Shown: in pieces, positions 1-5,395 of the stretch | How positions within the stretch are numbered: the stretch's first letter is position 1 | Layout: each line of letters starts with the position of its first letter | Origin: Ignavibacteriales bacterium | GTDB lineage: Bacteria > Bacteroidota > Ignavibacteria > Ignavibacteriales > Melioribacteraceae | Reading direction: 5' to 3' | DNA: 8,072 nt | Assembly: GCA_020059785.1 (NCBI GenBank) | Contig: JAGVBL010000297.1 | Span: 1 to 8,072, forward strand | Program-made: the position numbers and the translations under genes | Notes under the pieces: generated by a model | Seen by the model: the letters and a program-made list of their open reading frames with translations, nothing else | What the model was told of the DNA's origin: nothing | Database searches by the model: none

Positions 1-230
1 ATTACTGATTGAACAGATTTTTCAACCTCATCAAACTTTGCAACGTTAACTTTCATGAACTTAGTTTTGCCTTTAGAGGAGAGTTCGCTCTCAAGCTGAT
101 TTCCTTTGTTATCATCAACATCCCATATAACCACACTTGCACCCTCATCAATAAATTTTGTAACGGTAGCTTTACCAATTCCTTGGGCGCCTCCTGTTAC
201 AATAGCCACTTTGTTGTCAAGTCTTTTCAT
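1..230 (-). CDS. Short-chain dehydrogenase/reductase, N-terminal part (runs off window)
   Basis: The first 76 codons of a classical SDR read leftwards and leave the window, so the Ser-Tyr-Lys active site is not visible. The start MKRLDNKVAIVTGGAQGIGK gives the Rossmann beta1 strand and the glycine-rich cofactor motif TGGAQGIG (residues 12-19). Beta2 ends in VVIWD, and Asp37 at that position usually favours NAD(H) over NADP(H) in this family. An Asn (N62) stands in KVNVAKFD where many SDRs have the adenine-contacting Asp. A GAGG ribosome site lies 7 nt before the ATG. The gene lies 83 nt downstream of a GbsR-type regulator and a thiolase on the same strand. From that context I infer a 3-hydroxyacyl-CoA dehydrogenase or acetoacetyl-CoA reductase role; another SDR substrate is equally possible from sequence alone. 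Confidence 0.88.
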   Translation of the reverse strand, partial: MKRLDNKVAIVTGGAQGIGKATVTKFIDEGASVVIWDVDDNKGNQLESELSSKGKTKFMKVNVAKFDEVEKSVQSV

Positions 231-254
231 TTTAATGCCTCACAATGTTTTTAA

Positions 255-274
255 CGTTTGAAAATTTTAAAACG
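255..274. promoter_or_regulatory. 20-bp palindrome ahead of the SDR (candidate operator)
   Basis: CGTTTGAAAATTTTAAAACG is a perfect inverted repeat except for one G/A mismatch pair. It lies 25-44 nt before the SDR start, in the 83-nt gap after the regulator gene. Its left half, GTTTGAAA, recurs in the same orientation ahead of the thiolase (2027-2034). It could be a binding site for the neighbouring GbsR-type regulator. The region is AT-rich, so chance is a real alternative. No T-run follows it on the minus strand, which argues against a terminator. Confidence 0.35.
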
Positions 275-313
275 ATCTTTCAACAGAAAAAGTTATTTCA
301 CCAAACCGCTTTT

Positions 314-802
314 TCATTTATAGATTTTTTCTCTTGCTGTAATCCACTCCGCCAAAAAATTTCTGTAGTGTTGTTCCATTAATACATAAAACGATTCCAT
401 TTCATCCATGCGTTGTTTAAGTGTTGCAGCTTCATTCGACTTTACATTCTTCACAACTGATTTAAGCTGCTTGGCAATCCTAACATTATTCTTTATCAGT
501 TCCAGATTATTCCTGAAAGCATTCTCAAAAATTTCCGGTTCAATCTCATAAAAATCCTGGCGGTTATTTTCCGGCGACCATGCCTTGCGAATCAATTTCC
601 TGTCACGCAAGCGTTTTAGAATCTGGCTTACCGGTCCCTTACTTCTGTGCAAATATTTTGAAATATCGCCAAGCGAAAGAGGTTCACCGGAATAGATTAA
701 GAGTGCAACAATGTGTCCCATCAGTTTATTTAATCCGAATGCTTTATATGCATCGCCGAACCGCTGAATCATTTCTTTACGGATTTTGTCTTCTATCGAC
801 AT
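314..802 (-). CDS. GbsR/MarR-family winged-helix transcriptional regulator
   Basis: A 162-residue DNA-binding protein. Residues 22-40 (FGLNKLMGHIVALLIYSGE) and 41-70 (PLSLGDISKYLHRSKGPVSQ followed by ILKRLRDRKL) match the GbsR-type HTH pattern, in which a PLSL.(D/E)I helix is followed by SKG.(V/S)S and L..L...KL(I/V). The wing ends in RQDFYEIEPE (81-90). Residues 90-160 are a charged, probably helical and coiled-coil dimerisation arm typical of this family. There is no cysteine sensor and no obvious ligand domain. The ATG is 6 nt after the thiolase stop with AGAGAG between them, so the two are probably cotranscribed and translationally coupled. Known GbsR members govern choline/glycine-betaine genes. 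Here the context suggests control of the thiolase/SDR operon, which is inference. Confidence 0.86.
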   Translation of the reverse strand: MSIEDKIRKEMIQRFGDAYKAFGLNKLMGHIVALLIYSGEPLSLGDISKYLHRSKGPVSQILKRLRDRKLIRKAWSPENNRQDFYEIEPEIFENAFRNNLELIKNNVRIAKQLKSVVKNVKSNEAATLKQRMDEMESFYVLMEQHYRNFLAEWITAREKIYK

Positions 803-808
803 AACTCT

Positions 809-1987
809 CTATTCATAAAGTTTTACAATTAACGCAGAAGCTTCTCCGCCGCCTATGCAGAGCGAAGCTAAACCGTATTTAGATTCTCTTCTTTTCATTT
901 CGTGAAGAAGTGTTGCCATAATTCTGGCTCCGCTTGCACCAATTGGGTGACCAATTGCAATAGCACCACCATTAACATTTACATTCTCTGTTGAAAGGCC
1001 AAGCAGTTTATTTACAGCAAGGGAAACAACAGCAAATGCTTCGTTAATCTCGTAAAGGTCGATGTCTGTTGTTTTCATTTTTGCTTTTGCAAGAACTTTG
1101 TTGATTGCATCTGCCGGTGCAGTTGTAAATTGAATCGGGGCTTTAGCTGCGGAGCTTTGAGCAACAATTTCAACAATCGGTTTCAGACCGAGTTCTTTTG
1201 CTTTCTCTTCGCTCATTACTAAAACTGCAGCAGCGCCATCATTTATTTTAGATGCATTTGCAGCAGTTACAACTCCGTTTTTATCGAATGGAGGTTTAAG
1301 AGAAGGAATCTTTTCGAAGTTTACTTTTTCGGGTTCATCGTCTTTTGTAACAACCGTATCGCCGCTTCTAGATTTAATTATAACCGGAATTATCTCGTCG
1401 TTAAATTTTCCTTCTTTCTGTGCTGACTGCGCACGTTGATAAGACATGATAGCATAGTCATCGAGTTCTTTACGTGTGAAGTTCATATCCTTTGCACATG
1501 CTTCGGCACAGTTGCCCATGTGAACGTTATTATAAACATCCCATAATCCATCCATTATCATCGAATCGTGAATTTCACCATGACCCATTCTGTAACCGTT
1601 ACGAGCGTTCTTTAATAGATAGGGAGCGTTGCTCATACTTTCGAGTCCTCCCGCAATAATAACATCTGCATCGCCAAGTTGAATAGCCTGATGTGCCAGC
1701 ATAATTGCTTTTAGTCCGCTTCCGCACATTTTATTTATTGTAAGACACTCGGTTTTTTCTGGCAGTCCGGCGTAAATTGCGGCTTGACGTGCCGGAGCCT
1801 GACCCAATCCCGCACTTAATATATTCCCCATAATAACTTCGTCTACAACATTGGGATCGATTTTAGATTCTTCAAGAATTGCTTTTATAGCGATGCTGCC
1901 TAATTGTGTGGCGGAAAGACTGCTTAATGAACCGTTAAATGAACCGACGGGAGTTCTCTTTGCGTGGGTTATCACTACTTTTTTCAT
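809..1987 (-). CDS. Acetyl-CoA C-acetyltransferase (thiolase)
   Basis: A full-length 392-residue thiolase, the usual family size. It catalyses reversible Claisen condensation of two acetyl-CoA to acetoacetyl-CoA, or thiolysis in the other direction. The nucleophile Cys88 lies in NKMCGSGLKA, Asn315 in NEAFA, His347 in GHPIGASGAR and the acid/base Cys377 in LCIGGGEASA. The GGG-x-ASA tail resembles the mitochondrial ACAT1 type more than the common GGGxG(V/I)A version. GGLESMSNAPYLL (113-125) is the standard loop. The start is supported by AAGGAAAT just upstream of the ATG. It is probably the first gene of a minus-strand operon with the GbsR-like regulator and an SDR. AtoB, PhaA and degradative roles cannot be separated here, although a reductase in the same operon is compatible with 3-hydroxyacyl-CoA formation or its reversal. 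Confidence 0.95.
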   Translation of the reverse strand: MKKVVITHAKRTPVGSFNGSLSSLSATQLGSIAIKAILEESKIDPNVVDEVIMGNILSAGLGQAPARQAAIYAGLPEKTECLTINKMCGSGLKAIMLAHQAIQLGDADVIIAGGLESMSNAPYLLKNARNGYRMGHGEIHDSMIMDGLWDVYNNVHMGNCAEACAKDMNFTRKELDDYAIMSYQRAQSAQKEGKFNDEIIPVIIKSRSGDTVVTKDDEPEKVNFEKIPSLKPPFDKNGVVTAANASKINDGAAAVLVMSEEKAKELGLKPIVEIVAQSSAAKAPIQFTTAPADAINKVLAKAKMKTTDIDLYEINEAFAVVSLAVNKLLGLSTENVNVNGGAIAIGHPIGASGARIMATLLHEMKRRESKYGLASLCIGGGEASALIVKLYE

Positions 1988-2025
1988 GTGATATTTCCTT
2001 TTATTTACGTTTTATATTTTTGAAA

Positions 2026-2036
2026 TGTTTGAAACA
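2026..2036. promoter_or_regulatory. Small inverted repeat ahead of thiolase (candidate operator)
   Basis: TGTTT-G-AAACA is a perfect 5-1-5 inverted repeat 39-49 nt before the thiolase ATG. Its GTTTGAAA core repeats ahead of the SDR (256-263), again in the same orientation relative to the gene. This fits an operator for the operon's own GbsR-type regulator, but the site is short and AT-rich. I could not assign convincing -35/-10 boxes for the thiolase in the rest of this intergenic stretch. Confidence 0.25.
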
Positions 2037-2129
2037 CTGGCAACTTAATTAATTGTTTGTTAAAAGTAAAGTGAAATTTCAACGCTAAAATACAGGGACA
2101 ATTATTCTCTCTTAAAACTTTATTTTTAC

Positions 2130-2158
2130 TTGCTACTGGATGAATAAAAAATTATCAT
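2130..2158 (+). promoter_or_regulatory. Probable promoter of the PerR-like gene
   Basis: TTGCTA (2130-2135) and TATCAT (2153-2158) are separated by exactly 17 bp, a good fit to a sigma-70-like promoter. The predicted transcript would start near 2165, inside the central palindrome. The -10 element lies within the left outer arm of the operator, so a bound repressor would block RNA polymerase. If the host uses the Bacteroidetes -33/-7 consensus, this assignment would need revision. Confidence 0.45.
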
Positions 2159-2194
2159 TAGTAGGAATAATTCCTATTTAGGATAATTTATTAT
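2144..2194. promoter_or_regulatory. Nested palindrome: candidate Fur/PerR-type operator
   Basis: The core TAGGAAT-A-ATTCCTA (2162-2176) is a perfect 7-1-7 inverted repeat, the geometry of Fur and PerR boxes. A second pair of arms, ATTATC (2151-2156) and GATAAT (2182-2187), is centred on the same base (2169). Partial symmetry continues outward to about 2144/2194. The outer arms resemble Fur-box GATAAT/ATTATC half-sites. The site covers the putative -10, the start of transcription, the AGGA ribosome site (2180-2183) and the edge of the start codon of the PerR-like gene. Autoregulation by that protein is the simplest reading. The half-site differs from the Bacillus Per box (TTATAAT), so the actual ligand-bound repressor is inferred. 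Confidence 0.65.
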
Positions 2195-2630
2195 GAATCA
2201 GGATTCTTTTAGAAATATTCTTGCCGAAAGAGATCTTAAGATTACGCCACAGCGCATAGCAGTTCTTGATGCCATCTCTAATCTTAACAATCACCCAACG
2301 GCGGATAATGTTATTGCATTTATCCGGAAGCATCATCCGAATATCGCAACGGGTACTATTTATAAAACTCTCGAAACTTTTGTTGAAAAAGGAATTGTTA
2401 AGAAGGTTAAAACCGAAAAAGATGTTATGAGATATGACCCGATACTCGATAACCATCATCATCTGTATTCCTCAGATACCGAACATATAGAAGATTATTA
2501 TGACGAAGAGCTGGATAAAATGATTGAAAATTATTTTAGGAAGAAAAAGATTCCTAACTTCACGGTTGAAGACATTAAAGTACAGATTATTGGAAAGTTT
2601 AAAAGGGATAATTATCAGAAAGTAAAGTGA
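2193..2630 (+). CDS. perR: PerR-like peroxide-sensing regulator of the Fur family, without structural zinc site
   Basis: A 145-residue Fur-family repressor. The winged helix spans about residues 10-80 (LKITPQRIAVLDAI, then ATGTIYKTLETFVEKGIVKK). The regulatory metal ligands of PerR can be matched one by one to His34 (HPTADNV), Asp82 (RYD), His88 and His90 (NHHH) and Asp101 (HIED). Asp rather than Glu at the last position is the PerR hallmark, linked to peroxide sensing by histidine oxidation. The protein has no cysteine: the usual C-x-x-C after HHHL is replaced by S-S-D-T, and the C-terminal pair is also absent (GKFKRDN). A structural-zinc-free PerR is known in Leptospira. AGGA lies 9 nt before the ATG, inside the operator. 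A peroxiredoxin follows 92 nt downstream on the same strand and is the likely target. Confidence 0.85.
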   Translation: MNQDSFRNILAERDLKITPQRIAVLDAISNLNNHPTADNVIAFIRKHHPNIATGTIYKTLETFVEKGIVKKVKTEKDVMRYDPILDNHHHLYSSDTEHIEDYYDEELDKMIENYFRKKKIPNFTVEDIKVQIIGKFKRDNYQKVK

Positions 2631-2652
2631 AAGGAATTAATGGCGCTTACCC

Positions 2653-2680
2653 GATGAATCGCATGGCACGTGATTTCATC
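2653..2680 (+). other. Imperfect hairpin between perR and peroxiredoxin
   Basis: GATGAATC (2653-2660) can pair with GATTTCATC (2672-2680), leaving one bulged T and an 11-nt loop. No T-run follows, so it is a poor intrinsic terminator. It could stabilise or partially attenuate a perR-peroxiredoxin transcript, or it could be meaningless. It is the only clear structure in this 92-nt gap apart from the AT-rich repeat before the ribosome site. Confidence 0.25.
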
Positions 2681-2695
2681 TTATCATACAAAAAC

Positions 2696-2710
2696 TATAA
2701 GTAAATTATA
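2696..2710. promoter_or_regulatory. Possible second 7-1-7 repeat ahead of the peroxiredoxin
   Basis: TATAAGT-A-AATTATA is a 7-1-7 inverted repeat with one mismatched pair, lying immediately before the ribosome site of the peroxiredoxin. The spacing matches a Fur-family box and the sequence is closer to the Bacillus Per box than the upstream operator is. It is almost pure A/T, and the position would be late in a promoter, so chance symmetry is quite possible. Confidence 0.25.
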
Positions 2711-2722
2711 AGGAGATGTAAA

Positions 2723-3427
2723 ATGGAAACATTAACAGTATCAATGCCAAGAATTGGTGATATAGCGCCGGATTTCAAAGCAGTTACAACACAGGGGGAA
2801 ATTAATTTTCCCTCAGATTACAAAGGAAGCTGGGTAATTCTATTCAGCCACCCCGCAGATTTTACACCTGTATGTACTTCGGAATTCATGACATTCGCAC
2901 ACATGGAAAAACAATTTGAAGAGGCAAACTGCAAGCTGGTTGGTTTATCTGTAGATGGACTTTATAGTCATATTGCGTGGCTCCGAACAATTAAAGAGAA
3001 GATCGAATACAAGGGAATGAAGAATGTCGAAGTGACTTTCCCTTTGATTGAGGATATTACAATGGAGGTTGCAAAGAAATACGGAATGATCCAGCCGGGT
3101 GAAAGCAGCACTAAAGCTGTCCGTGCAGTATTTGTTATTGATCCCAAAGGAATTATAAGAACAATTATTTATTATCCTTTAAGCCTTGGAAGAAATTTTG
3201 ATGAGTTATACCGCGTGGTAATTGCACTTCAAACCGCCGATGCATTTAATATTGCAACGCCGGCGGATTGGCGGCCTGGCGATGATGTTATTGTTCCCCC
3301 AGCCGTATCTTGCGGAACCGCAAAAGACAGAATGGAAGGGAAGGAAGATATGAAATGCTACGACTGGTTCTTCTGTACTAAAGAAATAAGCAAAGAGAAA
3401 GTTCTTAAAACAATATTAAAAAAATAA
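2723..3427 (+). CDS. Peroxiredoxin, Prx6 class with C-terminal resolving cysteines
   Basis: A 234-residue thiol peroxidase that reduces H2O2 and organic peroxides in the cytoplasm. The active site HPADFTPVCTSEF holds Pro44, Thr48 and the peroxidatic Cys51, with a candidate catalytic Arg134 in KAVRAVFVID. TPADWRPGDDVIVPP (179-193) is the typical Prx6-class C-domain. Unlike animal Prx6 it keeps two late cysteines, Cys212 and Cys218 (CYDWFFC). This is the arrangement of the archaeal/thermophile peroxiredoxins such as Aeropyrum ApTPx, where the late pair resolves the Cys51-type sulfenate. Cys70 and Cys197 are extra. A strong AGGAG site (2711-2715) lies 7 nt before the ATG. It follows the PerR-like regulator, and control by peroxide through that protein is the natural inference. 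A strong hairpin ends the unit. Confidence 0.95.
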   Translation: METLTVSMPRIGDIAPDFKAVTTQGEINFPSDYKGSWVILFSHPADFTPVCTSEFMTFAHMEKQFEEANCKLVGLSVDGLYSHIAWLRTIKEKIEYKGMKNVEVTFPLIEDITMEVAKKYGMIQPGESSTKAVRAVFVIDPKGIIRTIIYYPLSLGRNFDELYRVVIALQTADAFNIATPADWRPGDDVIVPPAVSCGTAKDRMEGKEDMKCYDWFFCTKEISKEKVLKTILKK

Positions 3428-3434
3428 AAAAAGA

Positions 3435-3459
3435 AAGGCGGACAGGCATTGTCCGCCTT
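3435..3459. terminator. Bidirectional intrinsic terminator
   Basis: AAGGCGGAC (3435-3443) pairs perfectly with GTCCGCCTT (3451-3459) around a 7-nt loop. It sits between the ends of two convergent genes, 7 nt after the peroxiredoxin stop. On the minus strand the stem is followed by a long T-rich tract (complement of the A-run at 3418-3436), so it is a textbook terminator for the metallo-hydrolase. On the plus strand the tail is only TTCTTC-like, which makes it a weaker terminator for the peroxiredoxin. Confidence 0.85.
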
Positions 3460-3484
3460 CTTCATTTCATCAATAAATTACAAT

Positions 3485-4393
3485 CTAACTTTTACTTAAC
3501 TCATCATAAGCACGTTCAATATTCATTTTGCGGGCACCTTGCCATCTTTCTTTCAAATCTTCAAATCCAGGAATAGCAGAAGCGGCAGCTATTTCTTCTT
3601 TCGTTTTTCCATTCTTAATTTCTTTCGAAACAAAATCGATAAGCGCACTTAGATAATTTTTCATTGCAGTTAAATCCTTCTTTGTTCCTGTAAGGAACTC
3701 ATCTGCAATTGAATGACCGAAAATAAATGTTGTATCGCTATCAAAATGTTTAATTATTTTTTCTAATGTAAAAGCCCATTGTTGAATTGAACCGCCACCG
3801 TTTGGATCGATAAACGGAAAAGTTTTGTTGAAGACGAGATCTCCCATGTGAGCAATATTAGATTTTTCAAAATGAACAACAGAATCTCCGCCGGTATGAG
3901 CTGGACCGAAATATCTTGCAACTACTTTCTCATCTCCGGCATCCTCGCCCCATGTATTAGTAAAAGTAGCTGTTGGATAAGCCTGGGGTTTTTCCGGATT
4001 GCCGCCGTAATTTTTTTCCTGTAGAGCTTTACAGTTTTCATGTGCAACAATTTTGTTGGTGTAATCTTTCAGGAACAGGTTTCCGGATGTATGATCACCA
4101 TGATGATGGGTATTAAAGAGCAAATCGATTTTTCTCGGCGTCTTTTGCTTCAGCCCATCTACTAAATTTTTTGCTGTCTCCGGATATTGTGAGTCAATTA
4201 CAACCAATGCATCATTTGTAGCATACCAGCCAATAGTACCGCCACGTTCTGTAAATATTCCGATGTTATTTCGAATAGTTGTGAATTTGTAAGTCTGTTC
4301 CTGGAATGGGTTGTAAAATTTGAAACCCGGTAAAATCAAACCACCGGTTAAAAGAGCGCTCGATTTTAGAAAATCCTTTCTGGTCAGTTTCAT
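3485..4393 (-). CDS. Exported metallo-beta-lactamase-fold hydrolase
   Basis: A 302-residue MBL-fold protein read from the ATG at 4393. The HxHxDH site lies in FNTHHHGDHTSGN (His96, His98, Asp100, His101). The further ligands are His166 (FGPAHTGGDS), Asp185 (MGDLVF) and His227 (FGHS), which together make a complete di-zinc set. The new N-terminus, MKLTRKDFLKSSALLTGGLI, is a Tat-like signal (TRKDFLK, with RK in place of RR, then a hydrophobic stretch), so export to the periplasm is likely. A longer start at 4426 adds 11 residues before the signal and has a poorer ribosome site, so I chose 4393. The fold covers beta-lactamases, SoxH-like and other hydrolases. The substrate cannot be read from the sequence, and antibiotic resistance should not be assumed. 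It is convergent with the peroxiredoxin and shares its terminator. Confidence 0.9.
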   Translation of the reverse strand: MKLTRKDFLKSSALLTGGLILPGFKFYNPFQEQTYKFTTIRNNIGIFTERGGTIGWYATNDALVVIDSQYPETAKNLVDGLKQKTPRKIDLLFNTHHHGDHTSGNLFLKDYTNKIVAHENCKALQEKNYGGNPEKPQAYPTATFTNTWGEDAGDEKVVARYFGPAHTGGDSVVHFEKSNIAHMGDLVFNKTFPFIDPNGGGSIQQWAFTLEKIIKHFDSDTTFIFGHSIADEFLTGTKKDLTAMKNYLSALIDFVSKEIKNGKTKEEIAAASAIPGFEDLKERWQGARKMNIERAYDELSKS

Positions 4394-4400
4394 TTTATTT

Positions 4401-4405
4401 TCCGC
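4401..4405 (-). promoter_or_regulatory. Ribosome binding site deciding the hydrolase start
   Basis: On the minus strand GCGGAAAA precedes the ATG at 4393 with about 7 nt spacing. The alternative ATG at 4426 is preceded only by A-rich sequence. Starting here also puts the Tat-like signal at the very N-terminus, where it can work. Confidence 0.5.
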
Positions 4406-4493
4406 TAAATAGTTTTGTAATCTCATTTTTCTTTATTTAATTTAACAACAAAACTTCTATAAAAAGAATTCATTTGTCGGTAAAAAAATAAAC

Positions 4494-4589
4494 ATGATCT
4501 CGTTTCTTGCAGAGCACGAAGCTTATCATGTGGGTCAAATTTCATTTGTAAGGAAATATCTCGGATACCCGGCTACAAGCTATGAATGA
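4494..4589 (+). pseudogene. 3' remnant of a DinB-family gene
   Basis: Thirty-one codons with the C-terminal signature of DinB/YfiT-like four-helix metalloproteins: a FLAEHEAYHVGQ helix carrying two His, one of them the usual metal ligand, then ISFVRKYLG. Intact members are roughly 150-170 residues. In the same frame a stop lies at 4443-4445, and a minus-strand gene begins just beyond, so there is no room for the rest. The stop overlaps the start of the N-acetyltransferase gene (ATGAATGA, 4582-4589). I infer that a full dinB-like gene once preceded nat with overlapping ends and lost its 5' part. The surviving piece may still be translated as a short coupling ORF. No good ribosome site precedes its ATG. 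Confidence 0.65.
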
Positions 4590-5340
4590 TCTCTCCGTTG
4601 ACAAATATCTTGAGCGGATCGGAATAAAAAAAATTGATAAGCCATCATTAGAGTTTCTTTCTAAGCTTCAGCTTGTGCATCTCTATTCAGTTCCGTTTGA
4701 GGATCTCGACATTCCTGATCGAGAGCGAATTATTTTAGACATTGAACGAATCTATAAAAAAATAATTCCAACAAAGCGTGGCGGATTCTGCTACGAATTG
4801 AACGGATTATTTCATTGGCTGCTTTCAAATCTTGGATTCAATGCCGATATGCTCTCTGCAAGGGTTTATAATCATCAGAAAAAGGAACTCGGTCCGGAGT
4901 TCGATCACATGACTCTCCTTGTTCATCTTGAAAAAGATTATTTGGTTGACGTTGGATTCGGTGATTCATTCCGGCGCCCGATTGAAATGCCTTCTGGCGA
5001 ATGTAAGGATGTGAGCGGGCATTACCGTATTTATAATATAGATAGCAATAATTTTGAACTGCAGCGCTTTGAAGAGGGTGAATGGAAACTTCAATATTCA
5101 TTTACAACGTTTCCAAGAAAATTTTCCGATTATATCGAGATGTGCGATTTCCAGCAGGATAGTCCGACCTCACATTTTAGAACCAGGATAAAGTGTACTA
5201 TTGCAACGCCGAAAGGAAGAATAACACTAAGTGAATCATCTTTAACTGTTACTGAACAAGGACAGAAAAGGAAAATTGAAGTTACTATAGAAAATAATTT
5301 TTCTAATCTATTATATAATTACTTTGGAATAAAATTATAA
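4582..5340 (+). CDS. nat: Arylamine N-acetyltransferase
   Basis: A 252-residue cytoplasmic NAT that moves an acetyl group from acetyl-CoA to arylamines, arylhydrazines or related amines; the physiological substrate is unknown. The catalytic triad is visible: Cys70 in RGGFCYELN, His109 in DHMTLLV and Asp123 in VDVGFGD. The N-terminal SVPFEDLDI (36-44) corresponds to the conserved S-PFENL motif. The length is close to other bacterial NATs and slightly short at the C-terminus. The start fits the family (…YLERIGI), but no Shine-Dalgarno lies within 20 nt, and the start codon sits inside the last codons of the DinB remnant. Translation may depend on coupling to it. A secreted peptidase follows 55 nt later on the same strand, with no terminator between them. 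Confidence 0.95.
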   Translation: MNDLSVDKYLERIGIKKIDKPSLEFLSKLQLVHLYSVPFEDLDIPDRERIILDIERIYKKIIPTKRGGFCYELNGLFHWLLSNLGFNADMLSARVYNHQKKELGPEFDHMTLLVHLEKDYLVDVGFGDSFRRPIEMPSGECKDVSGHYRIYNIDSNNFELQRFEEGEWKLQYSFTTFPRKFSDYIEMCDFQQDSPTSHFRTRIKCTIATPKGRITLSESSLTVTEQGQKRKIEVTIENNFSNLLYNYFGIKL

Positions 5341-5395
5341 TTTTACCAATAGGAATTAACAACGCAAAATTTTTCAAAATCAAATTGGGGTAGTA

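Noticed and set aside
9..254. Plus-strand open frame at the left edge
   Set aside because: It is antisense to the SDR N-terminus, whose glycine-rich motif and start clearly identify the real coding strand.
2178..2462. Open frame on the minus strand opposite the PerR-like gene
   Set aside because: It is fully antisense to a well-supported Fur-family gene, has no family resemblance, and its codon pattern is that of a shadow frame.
2653..2680. Intrinsic terminator between perR and the peroxiredoxin
   Set aside because: The stem has a bulge and no T-run follows, so I kept it only as an unassigned hairpin.
4838..5101. Minus-strand open frame inside the N-acetyltransferase
   Set aside because: It is antisense to the nat coding region including the His/Asp active-site stretch, with no recognisable motif or ribosome site.
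5341..5395. Terminator or operator between nat and the peptidase (CCAAT…ATTGG arms)
   Set aside because: The arms are 5 bp, more than 30 nt apart and AT-rich, so they are not distinguishable from chance.
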